Assembly: GCA_964577955.1 (NCBI GenBank)
Contig: CAZOAZ010000036.1
Coordinates: forward strand, 3,283-67,282
Direction: 5' to 3'
DNA length: 64,000 bases
Source of the DNA: CADEEX01 sp964577955
GTDB taxonomy: Bacteria; Acidobacteriota; Vicinamibacteria; Vicinamibacterales; CAVVIG01
Shown: positions 36,195 through 43,335 of the stretch, piece after piece
How the letters are laid out: the number at the start of each line of letters is the position of its first letter
Numbering within the stretch: position 1 is the stretch's first letter
Program-made: the position numbers and the translations under genes
Notes under the pieces: model-generated
Told to the model about the DNA's origin: nothing
Seen by the model: the letters and a program-made list of their open reading frames with translations, nothing else
The model's database searches: none

Positions 36195-37187
36195 TCAGGC
36201 TGCCGCGGGCAGACGGTACGCGGTGTCGTTCGAACAGACGATGAGCGCCCCTGATGCGTCGAACGCCAGCCCGACGAGTCCGGCACCGGCCAGGATCAGC
36301 GTGCGATCGCCGTTTCGCCTCAGGCGATAGACCCCGCTGGCACCCGCCAGCGCTTCGATGACATACAGGCCGCCGTCTGGCCCGAACGTCAGCCCTTGCG
36401 GACGGCCGAAGCCGTCGGCAAACACTTCGACCCGTCCATCGAAGCCGACCCGATAGATCTGGTCGCTCGTCGAGAGGGTCGGCCCCGACACATACAGCGC
36501 GTCCGGCGAGATGGCGAGGTGAAACGCCGCCACGCTCGACGGCAGCGTCGCCAACGGCGTGGCGTGCCCCAGTCGGTCGACGGCGAAAATCGTTCCCGAC
36601 CGATCGCCGACAAACAACGTCCCGTCGGGCCCGAACGCGAGACCGCACGCGACGCCCAGCTCGGTGGCGAAGACCTCGGCGGTGCCATCCGCCTCGAGCC
36701 GATACACGAGCCCCTCGAAACGGCTCGACGCGTAAAGGCGTCCAGCGGCGTCGAACGCGAGCGAGGTGGGATTGACGATGCCGGACGAGAACGCTTCGCG
36801 CGTACCGTTCGGTCCGACGCGGAAGATCGATACCGGCACTTCCTGGCCGCGCGTGCCGCTATAGGTCAGATACAGGTTGCCCGCGCGATCAATCGCGGGG
36901 TTGTCCACTTGATGAAGTCCGGTGGCGATCGGCGCCGCGATGTTGACCACCGCATCGGCGTGACCGTCCGATGCGACGCGGACCCGCGACGGACCGGACT
37001 CGGCGATCCCCGCCGGTACGAGGATCGACAGACGGTCATCGGTGGCCAGGACGATCCGCGCCGGCTGTCCCTGAACGGTCACCTCCGGCAGCCGCGTGCC
37101 GTCGACGGCAAACGCGCCGGTCAGCGTGATGCGCGCTCCGGGAATGGCGTGTGAAGGGTGGACCGAGGCGATGTGAACGCGGGACAT
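36195..37187 (-). CDS. IPT/TIG plus SMP-30/NHL-type beta-propeller protein
   Basis: A 330-residue protein. Residues about 1-85 form an IPT/TIG immunoglobulin-like domain (VHIASVHPSHAIPGARITLT). The remainder is a six-bladed SMP-30/NHL propeller with repeats such as NPTSLAFDAAGRLYASSRFE, GLAFGPDGTLFVGDRSGTIF and GLTFGPDGGLYVIEALAG. No signal peptide is apparent from ATG 37187, so it may be cytoplasmic or use another route; GTG 37199 adds four residues. The catalytic metal ligands of gluconolactonases cannot be confirmed. Ligand and function are unknown. It lies 30 bases downstream of the HNH gene on the same strand. Confidence 0.8.
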   Translation of the reverse strand: MSRVHIASVHPSHAIPGARITLTGAFAVDGTRLPEVTVQGQPARIVLATDDRLSILVPAGIAESGPSRVRVASDGHADAVVNIAAPIATGLHQVDNPAIDRAGNLYLTYSGTRGQEVPVSIFRVGPNGTREAFSSGIVNPTSLAFDAAGRLYASSRFEGLVYRLEADGTAEVFATELGVACGLAFGPDGTLFVGDRSGTIFAVDRLGHATPLATLPSSVAAFHLAISPDALYVSGPTLSTSDQIYRVGFDGRVEVFADGFGRPQGLTFGPDGGLYVIEALAGASGVYRLRRNGDRTLILAGAGLVGLAFDASGALIVCSNDTAYRLPAAA

Positions 37188-37217
37188 GCAGGACGACACT
37201 ACCGCACAGCGTGACGA

Positions 37218-37751
37218 TTATGTGTCGTCGAGCTCGGCGTTCCAATAGAGATAGTCGCGCCAGCTTTCTGGCGCGTGATGCACACCAACCGTAATGCGGA
37301 GCGCCGGCGACTTCTCGGGGCGTTTCGGGGCACGCCGGAGATGCATCGACGCTTCGATCGGCGTACGCCCGCCCTTGCGCCGGTTGCAGGTCACGCAGCA
37401 GCTGACGATGTTCTCCCAGTCCTTGCGGCCGCCCTGGGCGACCGGCACCACATGATCGAAGGTCAGCTCACTCGTGGGAAACTGTTCGCCGCAGTACTGG
37501 CAGGTGTGTTCGTCGCGCGCGTAGATGTTGGCGCGCGAAAACGGGACGTAGTCGAAGCGGCGCTTGATCTTGATATAACGCAGCAGACGGATCACCGACG
37601 GCAGTTTGAAGCTGAAGGAAACGGCCCGGATCTCTCTGTCGTACACAGAGATAACCTCAACCTTGCCCTGGCACCAAAGCGTGACCGCCTTTTGCCAGTG
37701 GACAATCTTGAGCGGCTCGTACGACGCGTTCAATAGCAGCGTCTGTTCCAT
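37218..37751 (-). CDS. HNH endonuclease-fold protein
   Basis: A 177-residue protein of a widely conserved HNH family. It starts MEQTLLLNASYEPLKIVHWQ and has zinc-binding Cys84/Cys87 (CQYCGEQF) and a second CxxC around residues 119-122 (SCCVTCNRRKGG). The catalytic motif is FDHVVPVAQGG with Asp99-His100, and Asn114 is the central HNH residue. No restriction or toxin partner is nearby. Stand-alone members of this family are probably housekeeping DNA-processing enzymes, but their role is unproven. Confidence 0.92.
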   Translation of the reverse strand: MEQTLLLNASYEPLKIVHWQKAVTLWCQGKVEVISVYDREIRAVSFSFKLPSVIRLLRYIKIKRRFDYVPFSRANIYARDEHTCQYCGEQFPTSELTFDHVVPVAQGGRKDWENIVSCCVTCNRRKGGRTPIEASMHLRRAPKRPEKSPALRITVGVHHAPESWRDYLYWNAELDDT

Positions 37752-37785
37752 AAGCGGGTTCGTTCCTGCCGCCGAGCGTAAAACG

Positions 37786-37815
37786 ATTCTGCCGGACGCG
37801 CTCTCGGAGTGTCAA
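37786..37815 (-). promoter_or_regulatory. Putative promoter of the HNH gene
   Basis: A perfect TTGACA (37815-37810, minus strand) is followed after 18 bases by CAGAAT (37791-37786). The predicted leader is about 28 bases. The -35 and next three bases, TTGACACTC, are identical to those at the hslV promoter. Confidence 0.5.
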
Positions 37816-37900
37816 GTTGGGGCGGCCGTAAACGCCTCGCAACATGCCGCTTAGCGGCCTCTGATCGGCCGCACGGCTGCAACCGATAGATGACGGGACG

Positions 37901-38413
37901 ATGAAACGATTCGCTCGACGCTGCCTCGTGTGTGCCACGCTTGCCGGGCTGTCGGCGGCGTGCGCCTCGACTGGAGCCCGCCCACGGCCGTTTCCCATGC
38001 CCGAAGCGGCGGACCGTCAGCCGACCGCCGAGCAAACCGAATGGGCGCGGGGTCTGATCGCGACCGCTCTAGAGTTCCGCGGCGCGCCGTATCGCAACGG
38101 CGGGAGTACCCCGGCGGGCTTCGACTGCAGCGGGTTCACGCAGTTCGTGTTCGCGAAGCAGGGCCGTTCGTTGCCGCGGGAGGTCGCCGATCAATACACC
38201 GTGGGCCGCTCGGTCCGGCCGGATGGAGCACGGCCGGGCGACCTCGTCTTCTTCACGACTGTCGCTCCCGGCGCATCGCACGTCGGGCTCGTCATCGGCC
38301 GAGGCGAATTCGTCCACGCCCCCAGCTCGCGCGGGGTCGTCAGAGTTGAGCGGTATGACAGTTCGTACTGGGGTCCGCGCCTGGTCGGCGTGCGGCGGAT
38401 CGAGCCGCGGTAG
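37901..38413 (+). CDS. NlpC/P60-family lipoprotein peptidoglycan hydrolase
   Basis: A 170-residue lipoprotein (lipobox LSAAC, Cys21). The NlpC/P60 domain occupies residues about 45-168, with catalytic Cys76 (GFDCSGFTQFVFAKQG), His127 (ASHVGLVIG) and a third polar residue at His139 (FVHAPSSRG). The family cleaves D-glutamyl-meso-diaminopimelate peptide links in the cell wall. The compact one-domain form resembles Spr/MepS of enteric bacteria. A palindromic repeat starts immediately after its stop. Confidence 0.93.
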   Translation: MKRFARRCLVCATLAGLSAACASTGARPRPFPMPEAADRQPTAEQTEWARGLIATALEFRGAPYRNGGSTPAGFDCSGFTQFVFAKQGRSLPREVADQYTVGRSVRPDGARPGDLVFFTTVAPGASHVGLVIGRGEFVHAPSSRGVVRVERYDSSYWGPRLVGVRRIEPR

Positions 38414-38433
38414 GGACAGGCTTTAGCCTGTCC
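38414..38433. repeat. CTTTAGCC-type palindromic hairpin
   Basis: A perfect 8-bp stem GGACAGGC with TTTA loop, identical to the copy at 30517-30536, located between the convergent ends of the NlpC/P60 and metallopeptidase genes. Confidence 0.9.
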
Positions 38434-38441
38434 GGGACAAG

Positions 38442-39269
38442 CTACGCCGCCTGAATCTGACGCTTGCGTTCGACGGCGCGCGACGTGCTCTGGAAGAACT
38501 GCCGGACTTGCAGGTCGTCTGAGGTGTAGCGGGTCTGGCGCTTCCGCGAACGCCACGGCTCGACGCTGACCGCCGCCAGTTCGGCCGCGCAGGTCGGCTG
38601 CTGCTCGAGGCGCTCGACGAACCGCTGCGGATACGAGGGAAAGCGGCGGAACGTCGTTCCGGCGATGCCGCCGAAGCGCGCGTGCAGCGCCTCGAAGTCG
38701 AGCGTCAGGAATTCGTACATCGCCGGGTCGGGATTCGACGCCAGATATTCGTCCACCATCAACGCGACATCCGAGAAGAACTGCGGTCCGTGGCAGCTGC
38801 GCGAGCAGTTGCCGTCCGGCGCATCGAAGCGGCGGATGCCGGTGTGCGTCGGATCGATGTGATACAGCTCGTGGATGACGGTGTCGAGCTTCGCGATCCA
38901 CTGCGGCGATCCGCGCCGATAATGCCGCGCCTTGCGCGAGCGCTGCAGCGACTGATCGCAGAAGCGCGGCAGCGTGAATGAGATCAGATACTTCACCTGG
39001 CGCGCGTCGAGCGTGACGCTCGGCGACTTGGTGACGAACCACTCCGTCCGCCGCGTGACGTGACCGGTCGCGCGGTCGCGCCAGAAGTAGTAACCCGGCT
39101 CGCTTTCCGGCAGGTTCAGGCAGTGGCAGGTGGCGAAGGGACCGTCGGCGCCGGCCCTCCCGAAGCGCGCGAACACCAGCACGTCCGGGACCTCGATGAA
39201 CGACAGCGCCGGCACGCGCGAGACAATGTCGCGCATCAGCGTCGTGAGGTGGTCGGTGTAGTTGATCAT
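38442..39269 (-). CDS. Putative zinc metallopeptidase (HExxH)
   Basis: A 275-residue protein from ATG 39269 (the frame runs to a GTG at 39314). The motif TVIHELYHIDPTHTG holds His133-Glu134-x2-His137, the zinc-binding/catalytic signature of gluzincin-like peptidases. A third ligand could be one of His144 or the later SCHGPQFF histidine. No signal peptide or membrane segment is seen. The region resembles the putative-metallopeptidase domains found in some phage and bacterial proteins, but there is no phage context. Several cysteines (TCHCLNLP, NCSRSC) may bind a second metal. Substrate unknown. Confidence 0.72.
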   Translation of the reverse strand: MINYTDHLTTLMRDIVSRVPALSFIEVPDVLVFARFGRAGADGPFATCHCLNLPESEPGYYFWRDRATGHVTRRTEWFVTKSPSVTLDARQVKYLISFTLPRFCDQSLQRSRKARHYRRGSPQWIAKLDTVIHELYHIDPTHTGIRRFDAPDGNCSRSCHGPQFFSDVALMVDEYLASNPDPAMYEFLTLDFEALHARFGGIAGTTFRRFPSYPQRFVERLEQQPTCAAELAAVSVEPWRSRKRQTRYTSDDLQVRQFFQSTSRAVERKRQIQAA

Positions 39270-39442
39270 GCGCAGGTGGTCGATCCCGTTATCGGCCAAA
39301 CCGCTGCGCCGCACAGATGCCAGACGCGTCGGGTTTGCGATTGAGAAATCGGAAACGAAGAGAATGAAATTCCGTGCGCAGGACGGCGAGGACTATATCG
39401 AAGCGTTTCCGGGCGCGCAAGCTGAACGAATGCAAACTTGCG

Positions 39443-40294
39443 CTATCGCGGCTCGGCAGTTGGCGGTTCCGCTGGCGGCGCCGGCTCGGCTGGCGGTAGC
39501 ACACGCTCCAGCGGTTCGATCTCGGGCACGTCGATCGGCGCCACTTCGTCTGATTTCGACGGTGCGGTTTTCTCGGGCTTGGTGTGAACGGGCACCGGCT
39601 CGGGCGGAGTCACGCCGCCCATGCGCTTCAAGATGATCTGCTGCCGGCGCATCAACCGAGCGGTCGGTTTCGCCGGATTCATGATCCGCGGATTGACGAT
39701 CGCCGCGGCGAGGAGCGCCGAGCGATTCGCGTCGAGCGCGCCCGCGGAGACGCCAAAGTAGGTGCGCGACGCCGCTTCGATGCCGTAGATGCCGTCGCCC
39801 CACTCGATGACGTTCAAGTACAGCTCGAGAATCCGCGCCTTCTTGAGTTCCGCCTCGAGGCGGCGCGCAATCACCAGCTCGCGCAGTTTGCGGACCGGAT
39901 TGCGCGACGGGGAAAGGTACAGGTTCTTGGCAAGCTGCTGCGTGATCGTGCTGGCGCCGCGCAGCAGCTGTCCGCGCGCCCAATCGAGTTCGATCGATTT
40001 CTGCAGTTCGTCGAAGTCGACGCCTTCGTGCTGCCAGAAGGCGGCGTCTTCCGCCACCAGCACCGCCCGCTTGAGTTCCGGCGAAATGCGGTTGTAGCCA
40101 ATCCAGCGCTGAACGCGGCGCGGCGCTTTTCCCTGCGCCGTCGCTTCACGGTCCCGCAGATCCATGAACGCCGTCGTCGCCGGGTTCGTCGTGGCGAGCG
40201 GCCGTACGTCCGGGAGCGTGACGTAGTTGAACGCGCAGTAACCGAGCGCGATCGCCGCCGCGCCGAGCGGCCACTGCCACAGCGCGCGGCCCAC
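39443..40294 (-). CDS. mtgA: Monofunctional peptidoglycan transglycosylase (GT51)
   Basis: Polymerises lipid II glycan strands at the inner membrane. One N-terminal transmembrane segment (WQWPLGAAAIALGYCAFNYV) precedes the GT51 domain, with the catalytic Glu in VLVAEDAAFWQHEGVDFDEL and the motifs GASTITQQLAKNLYLSPSRN, RKLRELVIARRLEAELKKAR and ILELYLNVIEWGDGIYGIEA. A Pro/Glu-rich C-terminal tail of about 60 residues (PPEPVPVHTKPEKTAPSKSD) is unusual for MtgA. No transpeptidase domain is present. GTG 40294 is preferred; the frame opens at TTG 40327, inside the upstream aldolase gene. Confidence 0.92.
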   Translation of the reverse strand: MGRALWQWPLGAAAIALGYCAFNYVTLPDVRPLATTNPATTAFMDLRDREATAQGKAPRRVQRWIGYNRISPELKRAVLVAEDAAFWQHEGVDFDELQKSIELDWARGQLLRGASTITQQLAKNLYLSPSRNPVRKLRELVIARRLEAELKKARILELYLNVIEWGDGIYGIEAASRTYFGVSAGALDANRSALLAAAIVNPRIMNPAKPTARLMRRQQIILKRMGGVTPPEPVPVHTKPEKTAPSKSDEVAPIDVPEIEPLERVLPPAEPAPPAEPPTAEPR

Positions 40295-40295
40295 G

Positions 40296-41210
40296 CTACG
40301 CCTGAACGCGGTGACCGTGGACGGCAAGTTCGTGTTCCAGCGACGACAACGCGTCGCGAATGGCGTTCATTCCGGCGGCGTCGACCGGCGCGAGCGGCGC
40401 ACGTGGACGGCCGACGTCACAACCAGAGAGGTGCAGCGCGGCTTTCAGCCCCGGCAACCCGTAGCCGGAAGACACCAGCCGCGCCAGCGGCAGCAGCTGC
40501 CGCTGCAGCGCGCGGGCGTCGTCATACCGTCGCGAACCGACCAGCTCGAACAGGCGCACGCAGGCATGCGGCGCGAGCGCCGCGAGCGCAAGAATGCCGC
40601 CGGAGACACCGGCGCACAGCGCGGCGTAGAACGTCGATGCGGATCCGGCCAGGACCGAAAACCCCGACGGCGACAGCGAGACAAGATCGGCGATCTGCGC
40701 GATGTCGCTGCCGGACTCCTTGATGCCGACGATGTTCGGATGCGCCGCCAGACGTGCGGCTGTCGCCGCTTGCAGGTTCACTCCAGTGGCGGCGGTGAAG
40801 TTGTAGAGGAGCACGGGAACGGGCGACGCGTCGGCCACCGCGGTGTAGTGACGCTCGAACGCCTCGCCAGTCATCTGGCCCTTGAAGAAACAGGGCGTCC
40901 GGACCAGCACCGCGTCGGCGCCGAGCGCGGCGGCCCGGCGTGCCGCGGCGATCGCCGCCTGCGTCGACTCGCGGCCGGTCCCGGCGATCAGCGCGCGGCC
41001 GGCTGGAACCAGGGTGCGCGCCTCGGCGATGACACGATCGCTTTCCTCGTCGCTCAACAGGCCCGCTTCACCGTTGGTGCCGAGCACGACGAATCCCGAC
41101 AGCGGGCTGTCCAGCCAGCGCGGCAACGCGCGGCGGAACCGTTCGAGATCGAGCCGATCGGCCTCGTCGAATGGCGTCGGTAACGGCGCAAAGACACCGC
41201 TAAACATCAT
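40296..41210 (-). CDS. DapA/NanA-family aldolase, likely 4-hydroxy-2-oxoglutarate aldolase-like
   Basis: A 304-residue TIM-barrel class I aldolase. The Schiff-base lysine is in NIVGIKESGSD and the catalytic tyrosine in VLLYNFTAATG. The substrate loop reads LGTNGEAG rather than the GTTGE of classical dihydrodipicolinate synthase, which is more like hydroxyoxoglutarate aldolase members. The neighbours are an oligopeptide/dipeptide-type importer upstream and mtgA downstream, not lysine genes, so a catabolic role is more likely than lysine biosynthesis. Start ATG 41210; TTG 41219 is also possible. Confidence 0.85.
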   Translation of the reverse strand: MMFSGVFAPLPTPFDEADRLDLERFRRALPRWLDSPLSGFVVLGTNGEAGLLSDEESDRVIAEARTLVPAGRALIAGTGRESTQAAIAAARRAAALGADAVLVRTPCFFKGQMTGEAFERHYTAVADASPVPVLLYNFTAATGVNLQAATAARLAAHPNIVGIKESGSDIAQIADLVSLSPSGFSVLAGSASTFYAALCAGVSGGILALAALAPHACVRLFELVGSRRYDDARALQRQLLPLARLVSSGYGLPGLKAALHLSGCDVGRPRAPLAPVDAAGMNAIRDALSSLEHELAVHGHRVQA

Positions 41211-41215
41211 GCTCG

Positions 41216-42250
41216 TCAATTGTAAAACGCCGTCGAGCTGTTTCCGTCCGGGTCCTGGGGCAGTCCGTGCAGACTCGTGTCAGTCGTGCCAAGGAGGTTG
41301 ATGGCGAGAACGACCGCGAACATCGCGGCTGCCGGACTGAGCAACCACGGAAAGCTGGCCATCGCCTGGAGGTTCGAGGCGTCATGGAGCATCGTGCCCC
41401 AGCTCGCCACCGGTTCGGGGAATCCGAAGCCGACGTAGGAAAGCGTCGCTTCCGCCACGATGAACGACGGCACCAGCAGGATCAGCTGCGCGAGCAGAAA
41501 CGGTCGCGCCGCCGGCAGCAGGTGCGTCCACAGAACGCGGAGCCGGCCGGCTCCGAGCGACTCCGCCGCGACGACATAGTCGCGATGCCGCTCCGATCGC
41601 ACGATGGCCCGCACTCCGCGGGCGACGACCGGCGCGCCCAGGATGCCGAAGATCACCACCATGAGCGCAAACACGTCTGACGGACGCAGGACCAACGGCA
41701 GGACGGCGCGGAGTGAGAGCGCGACATACATCGCCGGCAGGACCAGGATCAGTTCGGCGCCGCGCGTCAGCACGCCGTCGGTCAGGCCGCCGGCATAACC
41801 GGCAAAGCCGCCAATCAGGCCGCCGAGGATCATCGCGACGGTCGCCGCGATCAGCGCCACGCCCAGCGACACGCCGGCGCCGTCCAGGAGCCGCGCCAAC
41901 ACGTCGCGTCCGTAACCGTCCGCCCCCAGCACCAGGAGCGGTGCCGTGTTGTCCGCGGTGCTCACCAGGTGGCCGCCCGCAAACCAGTGCAGCGTGACGT
42001 GACGATCGCGATCGAGTTCGTAGCGCTGCTCCAGGCGATCGACGAGACGCCACGGATGGATGAAGGGCGCTCGGAGGTGCCCCGCGCTGTCGCGAATGCG
42101 GATCGCGGTGGGCGGCGCGTTGAGCAAATCGGGGAATCGCTCGTCGCCGCGGTGCGGCGCGACGACTGGGGCGGCGAGGGAGGCGGCAATGCCCAGTGCG
42201 ACCAGGATTCCGCCGATGCCGACGCGCCGGCCGGAGAGCACGGGCGTCAT
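41216..42250 (-). CDS. ABC importer permease, DppC/OppC family
   Basis: A 344-residue inner-membrane permease. After an N-terminal membrane segment and a periplasmic loop that holds HWFAGGHLVSTADNTAPLLV, then GADGYGRDVLARLLDG (the conserved G-x-D-x-x-G-R-D-x-L element), it shows the BPD_transp_1 core. The core includes the EAA loop HRDYVVAAESLGAGRLRVLW, where the ATPase docks. The start overlaps the DppB gene in ATGA. The long upstream frame is DppB antisense. No DppD/DppF ATPase genes are present on either side, so the ATPases must be encoded elsewhere. Confidence 0.93.
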   Translation of the reverse strand: MTPVLSGRRVGIGGILVALGIAASLAAPVVAPHRGDERFPDLLNAPPTAIRIRDSAGHLRAPFIHPWRLVDRLEQRYELDRDRHVTLHWFAGGHLVSTADNTAPLLVLGADGYGRDVLARLLDGAGVSLGVALIAATVAMILGGLIGGFAGYAGGLTDGVLTRGAELILVLPAMYVALSLRAVLPLVLRPSDVFALMVVIFGILGAPVVARGVRAIVRSERHRDYVVAAESLGAGRLRVLWTHLLPAARPFLLAQLILLVPSFIVAEATLSYVGFGFPEPVASWGTMLHDASNLQAMASFPWLLSPAAAMFAVVLAINLLGTTDTSLHGLPQDPDGNSSTAFYN

Positions 42251-43194
42251 TCGCGTGTCCGCGGGTCGACGACCGCCAGCAACAGATCGGAGAGGAGCGT
42301 CCCAAGCGCGAGAAAGATCGAACCCGCGGCCGCGCAGCCGGCGACAAGATAGGTGTCGCGCGCGCGTAACGCGTCCAGCATGAGGCGGCCGAGCCCCGGC
42401 CAGTTGGTGATCATTTCGACGACGAACGATCCGCTGAGGAGCGACCCGATGGTGATGCCATAGACGGCGACAACGGGAACCAGCGCCGGACGCAGGGCAT
42501 TGCGCCACGTCACGCGCGACCACCCCGCGCCCTTGGCAAGCGCCGCGAGCACGAACCGCTCGCCCGTCACCTCACGGCTGGCGCGCGACTGCAGCTGCTC
42601 GAACCCTGCAGCGATCGGGAGCGCCAGTGCCAGCACGGGAACGATCATGTGGCGAAGCAGATCGCCGATCTCGCGGGTACCAGCCGTGGGCGTGTACATC
42701 CCCCCGGCCGGCAGCCATCCGGTGCTCGCGGCGATGGCGACGAGCGTCAGCGACAGCAGGAGCGGCGGCGCGGACTGACACACGAGCGAAGTGAGGCGGG
42801 TCAGGCGGACCCAGAAGCCGTGCGTGCGGCTGCCGGTGAACACGCCGAGCGGAACGCCGACGAGCGTGCCGAGCACGAGGGCGGCGACAGCGAGAACCGC
42901 GGAGTTCGCCGCGCGCTCTGGAATCAGGTCCGTGACCGGACGGTCGTACATCATCGAGCGTCCGAAGTCGAAACGGATGGCTCCGGTCAGCCAGCTCCAG
43001 TACTGCGATGCGAATGGGCGCTCCAGTCCGTACCGCGCACGGGCCGCGGCCGCGGCCGCCGAACCGGACTTCACGCCGAACGACTGCGTGACGTAATCGC
43101 CAGGCGTGAGTCTGGCGAGCACCAGCGCGCCGGAGGACACGGCGATCGCAAGCGCGAGCGCCACCAGCGTCCGCCGCGCCAGATATCGCCACAT
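42247..43194 (-). CDS. ABC importer permease, DppB/OppB family
   Basis: A 315-residue permease with the family start MWRYLARRTLVALALAIAVS, the periplasmic loop TPGDYVTQSFGVKSGSAAAA and six core transmembrane helices. The EAA-like ATPase contact is RFVLAALAKGAGWSRVTWRN, then ALRPALVPVVAVYG. It lies directly behind a strong stem-loop after the binding-protein gene, which may lower its expression relative to that protein. The start ATG 43194 matches DppB proteins; the earlier frame start is not credible. Confidence 0.93.
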   Translation of the reverse strand: MWRYLARRTLVALALAIAVSSGALVLARLTPGDYVTQSFGVKSGSAAAAAARARYGLERPFASQYWSWLTGAIRFDFGRSMMYDRPVTDLIPERAANSAVLAVAALVLGTLVGVPLGVFTGSRTHGFWVRLTRLTSLVCQSAPPLLLSLTLVAIAASTGWLPAGGMYTPTAGTREIGDLLRHMIVPVLALALPIAAGFEQLQSRASREVTGERFVLAALAKGAGWSRVTWRNALRPALVPVVAVYGITIGSLLSGSFVVEMITNWPGLGRLMLDALRARDTYLVAGCAAAGSIFLALGTLLSDLLLAVVDPRTRE

Positions 43195-43200
43195 GGCTAG

Positions 43201-43275
43201 CGAGGCCCTGCCTTGGGCCGGCAAGTGTGTCCGGCCTCGCCAGCCGCGCCGTTGCGTTGGCCCCGCTTCGCGGGG
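43201..43275. promoter_or_regulatory. Stem-loops between binding-protein and permease genes
   Basis: A 7-bp outer stem (CGAGGCC 43201-43207 with GGCCTCG 43233-43239) encloses GGCCGG/CCGGCC (43216-43221 and 43231-43236, mutually exclusive pairings). A second hairpin, CCCCGC-TTC-GCGGGG, is at 43261-43275. On the minus strand they follow the binding-protein stop by about 60 bases and end 7 bases before the DppB ATG. This is the position where transport operons carry mRNA-processing or partial-termination structures. Confidence 0.55.
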
Positions 43276-43335
43276 CAGTCGTCTTGCCGGAGCAATAGGT
43301 GGATCATTCGCACAGATTTGGACCGGTCAAGACTC

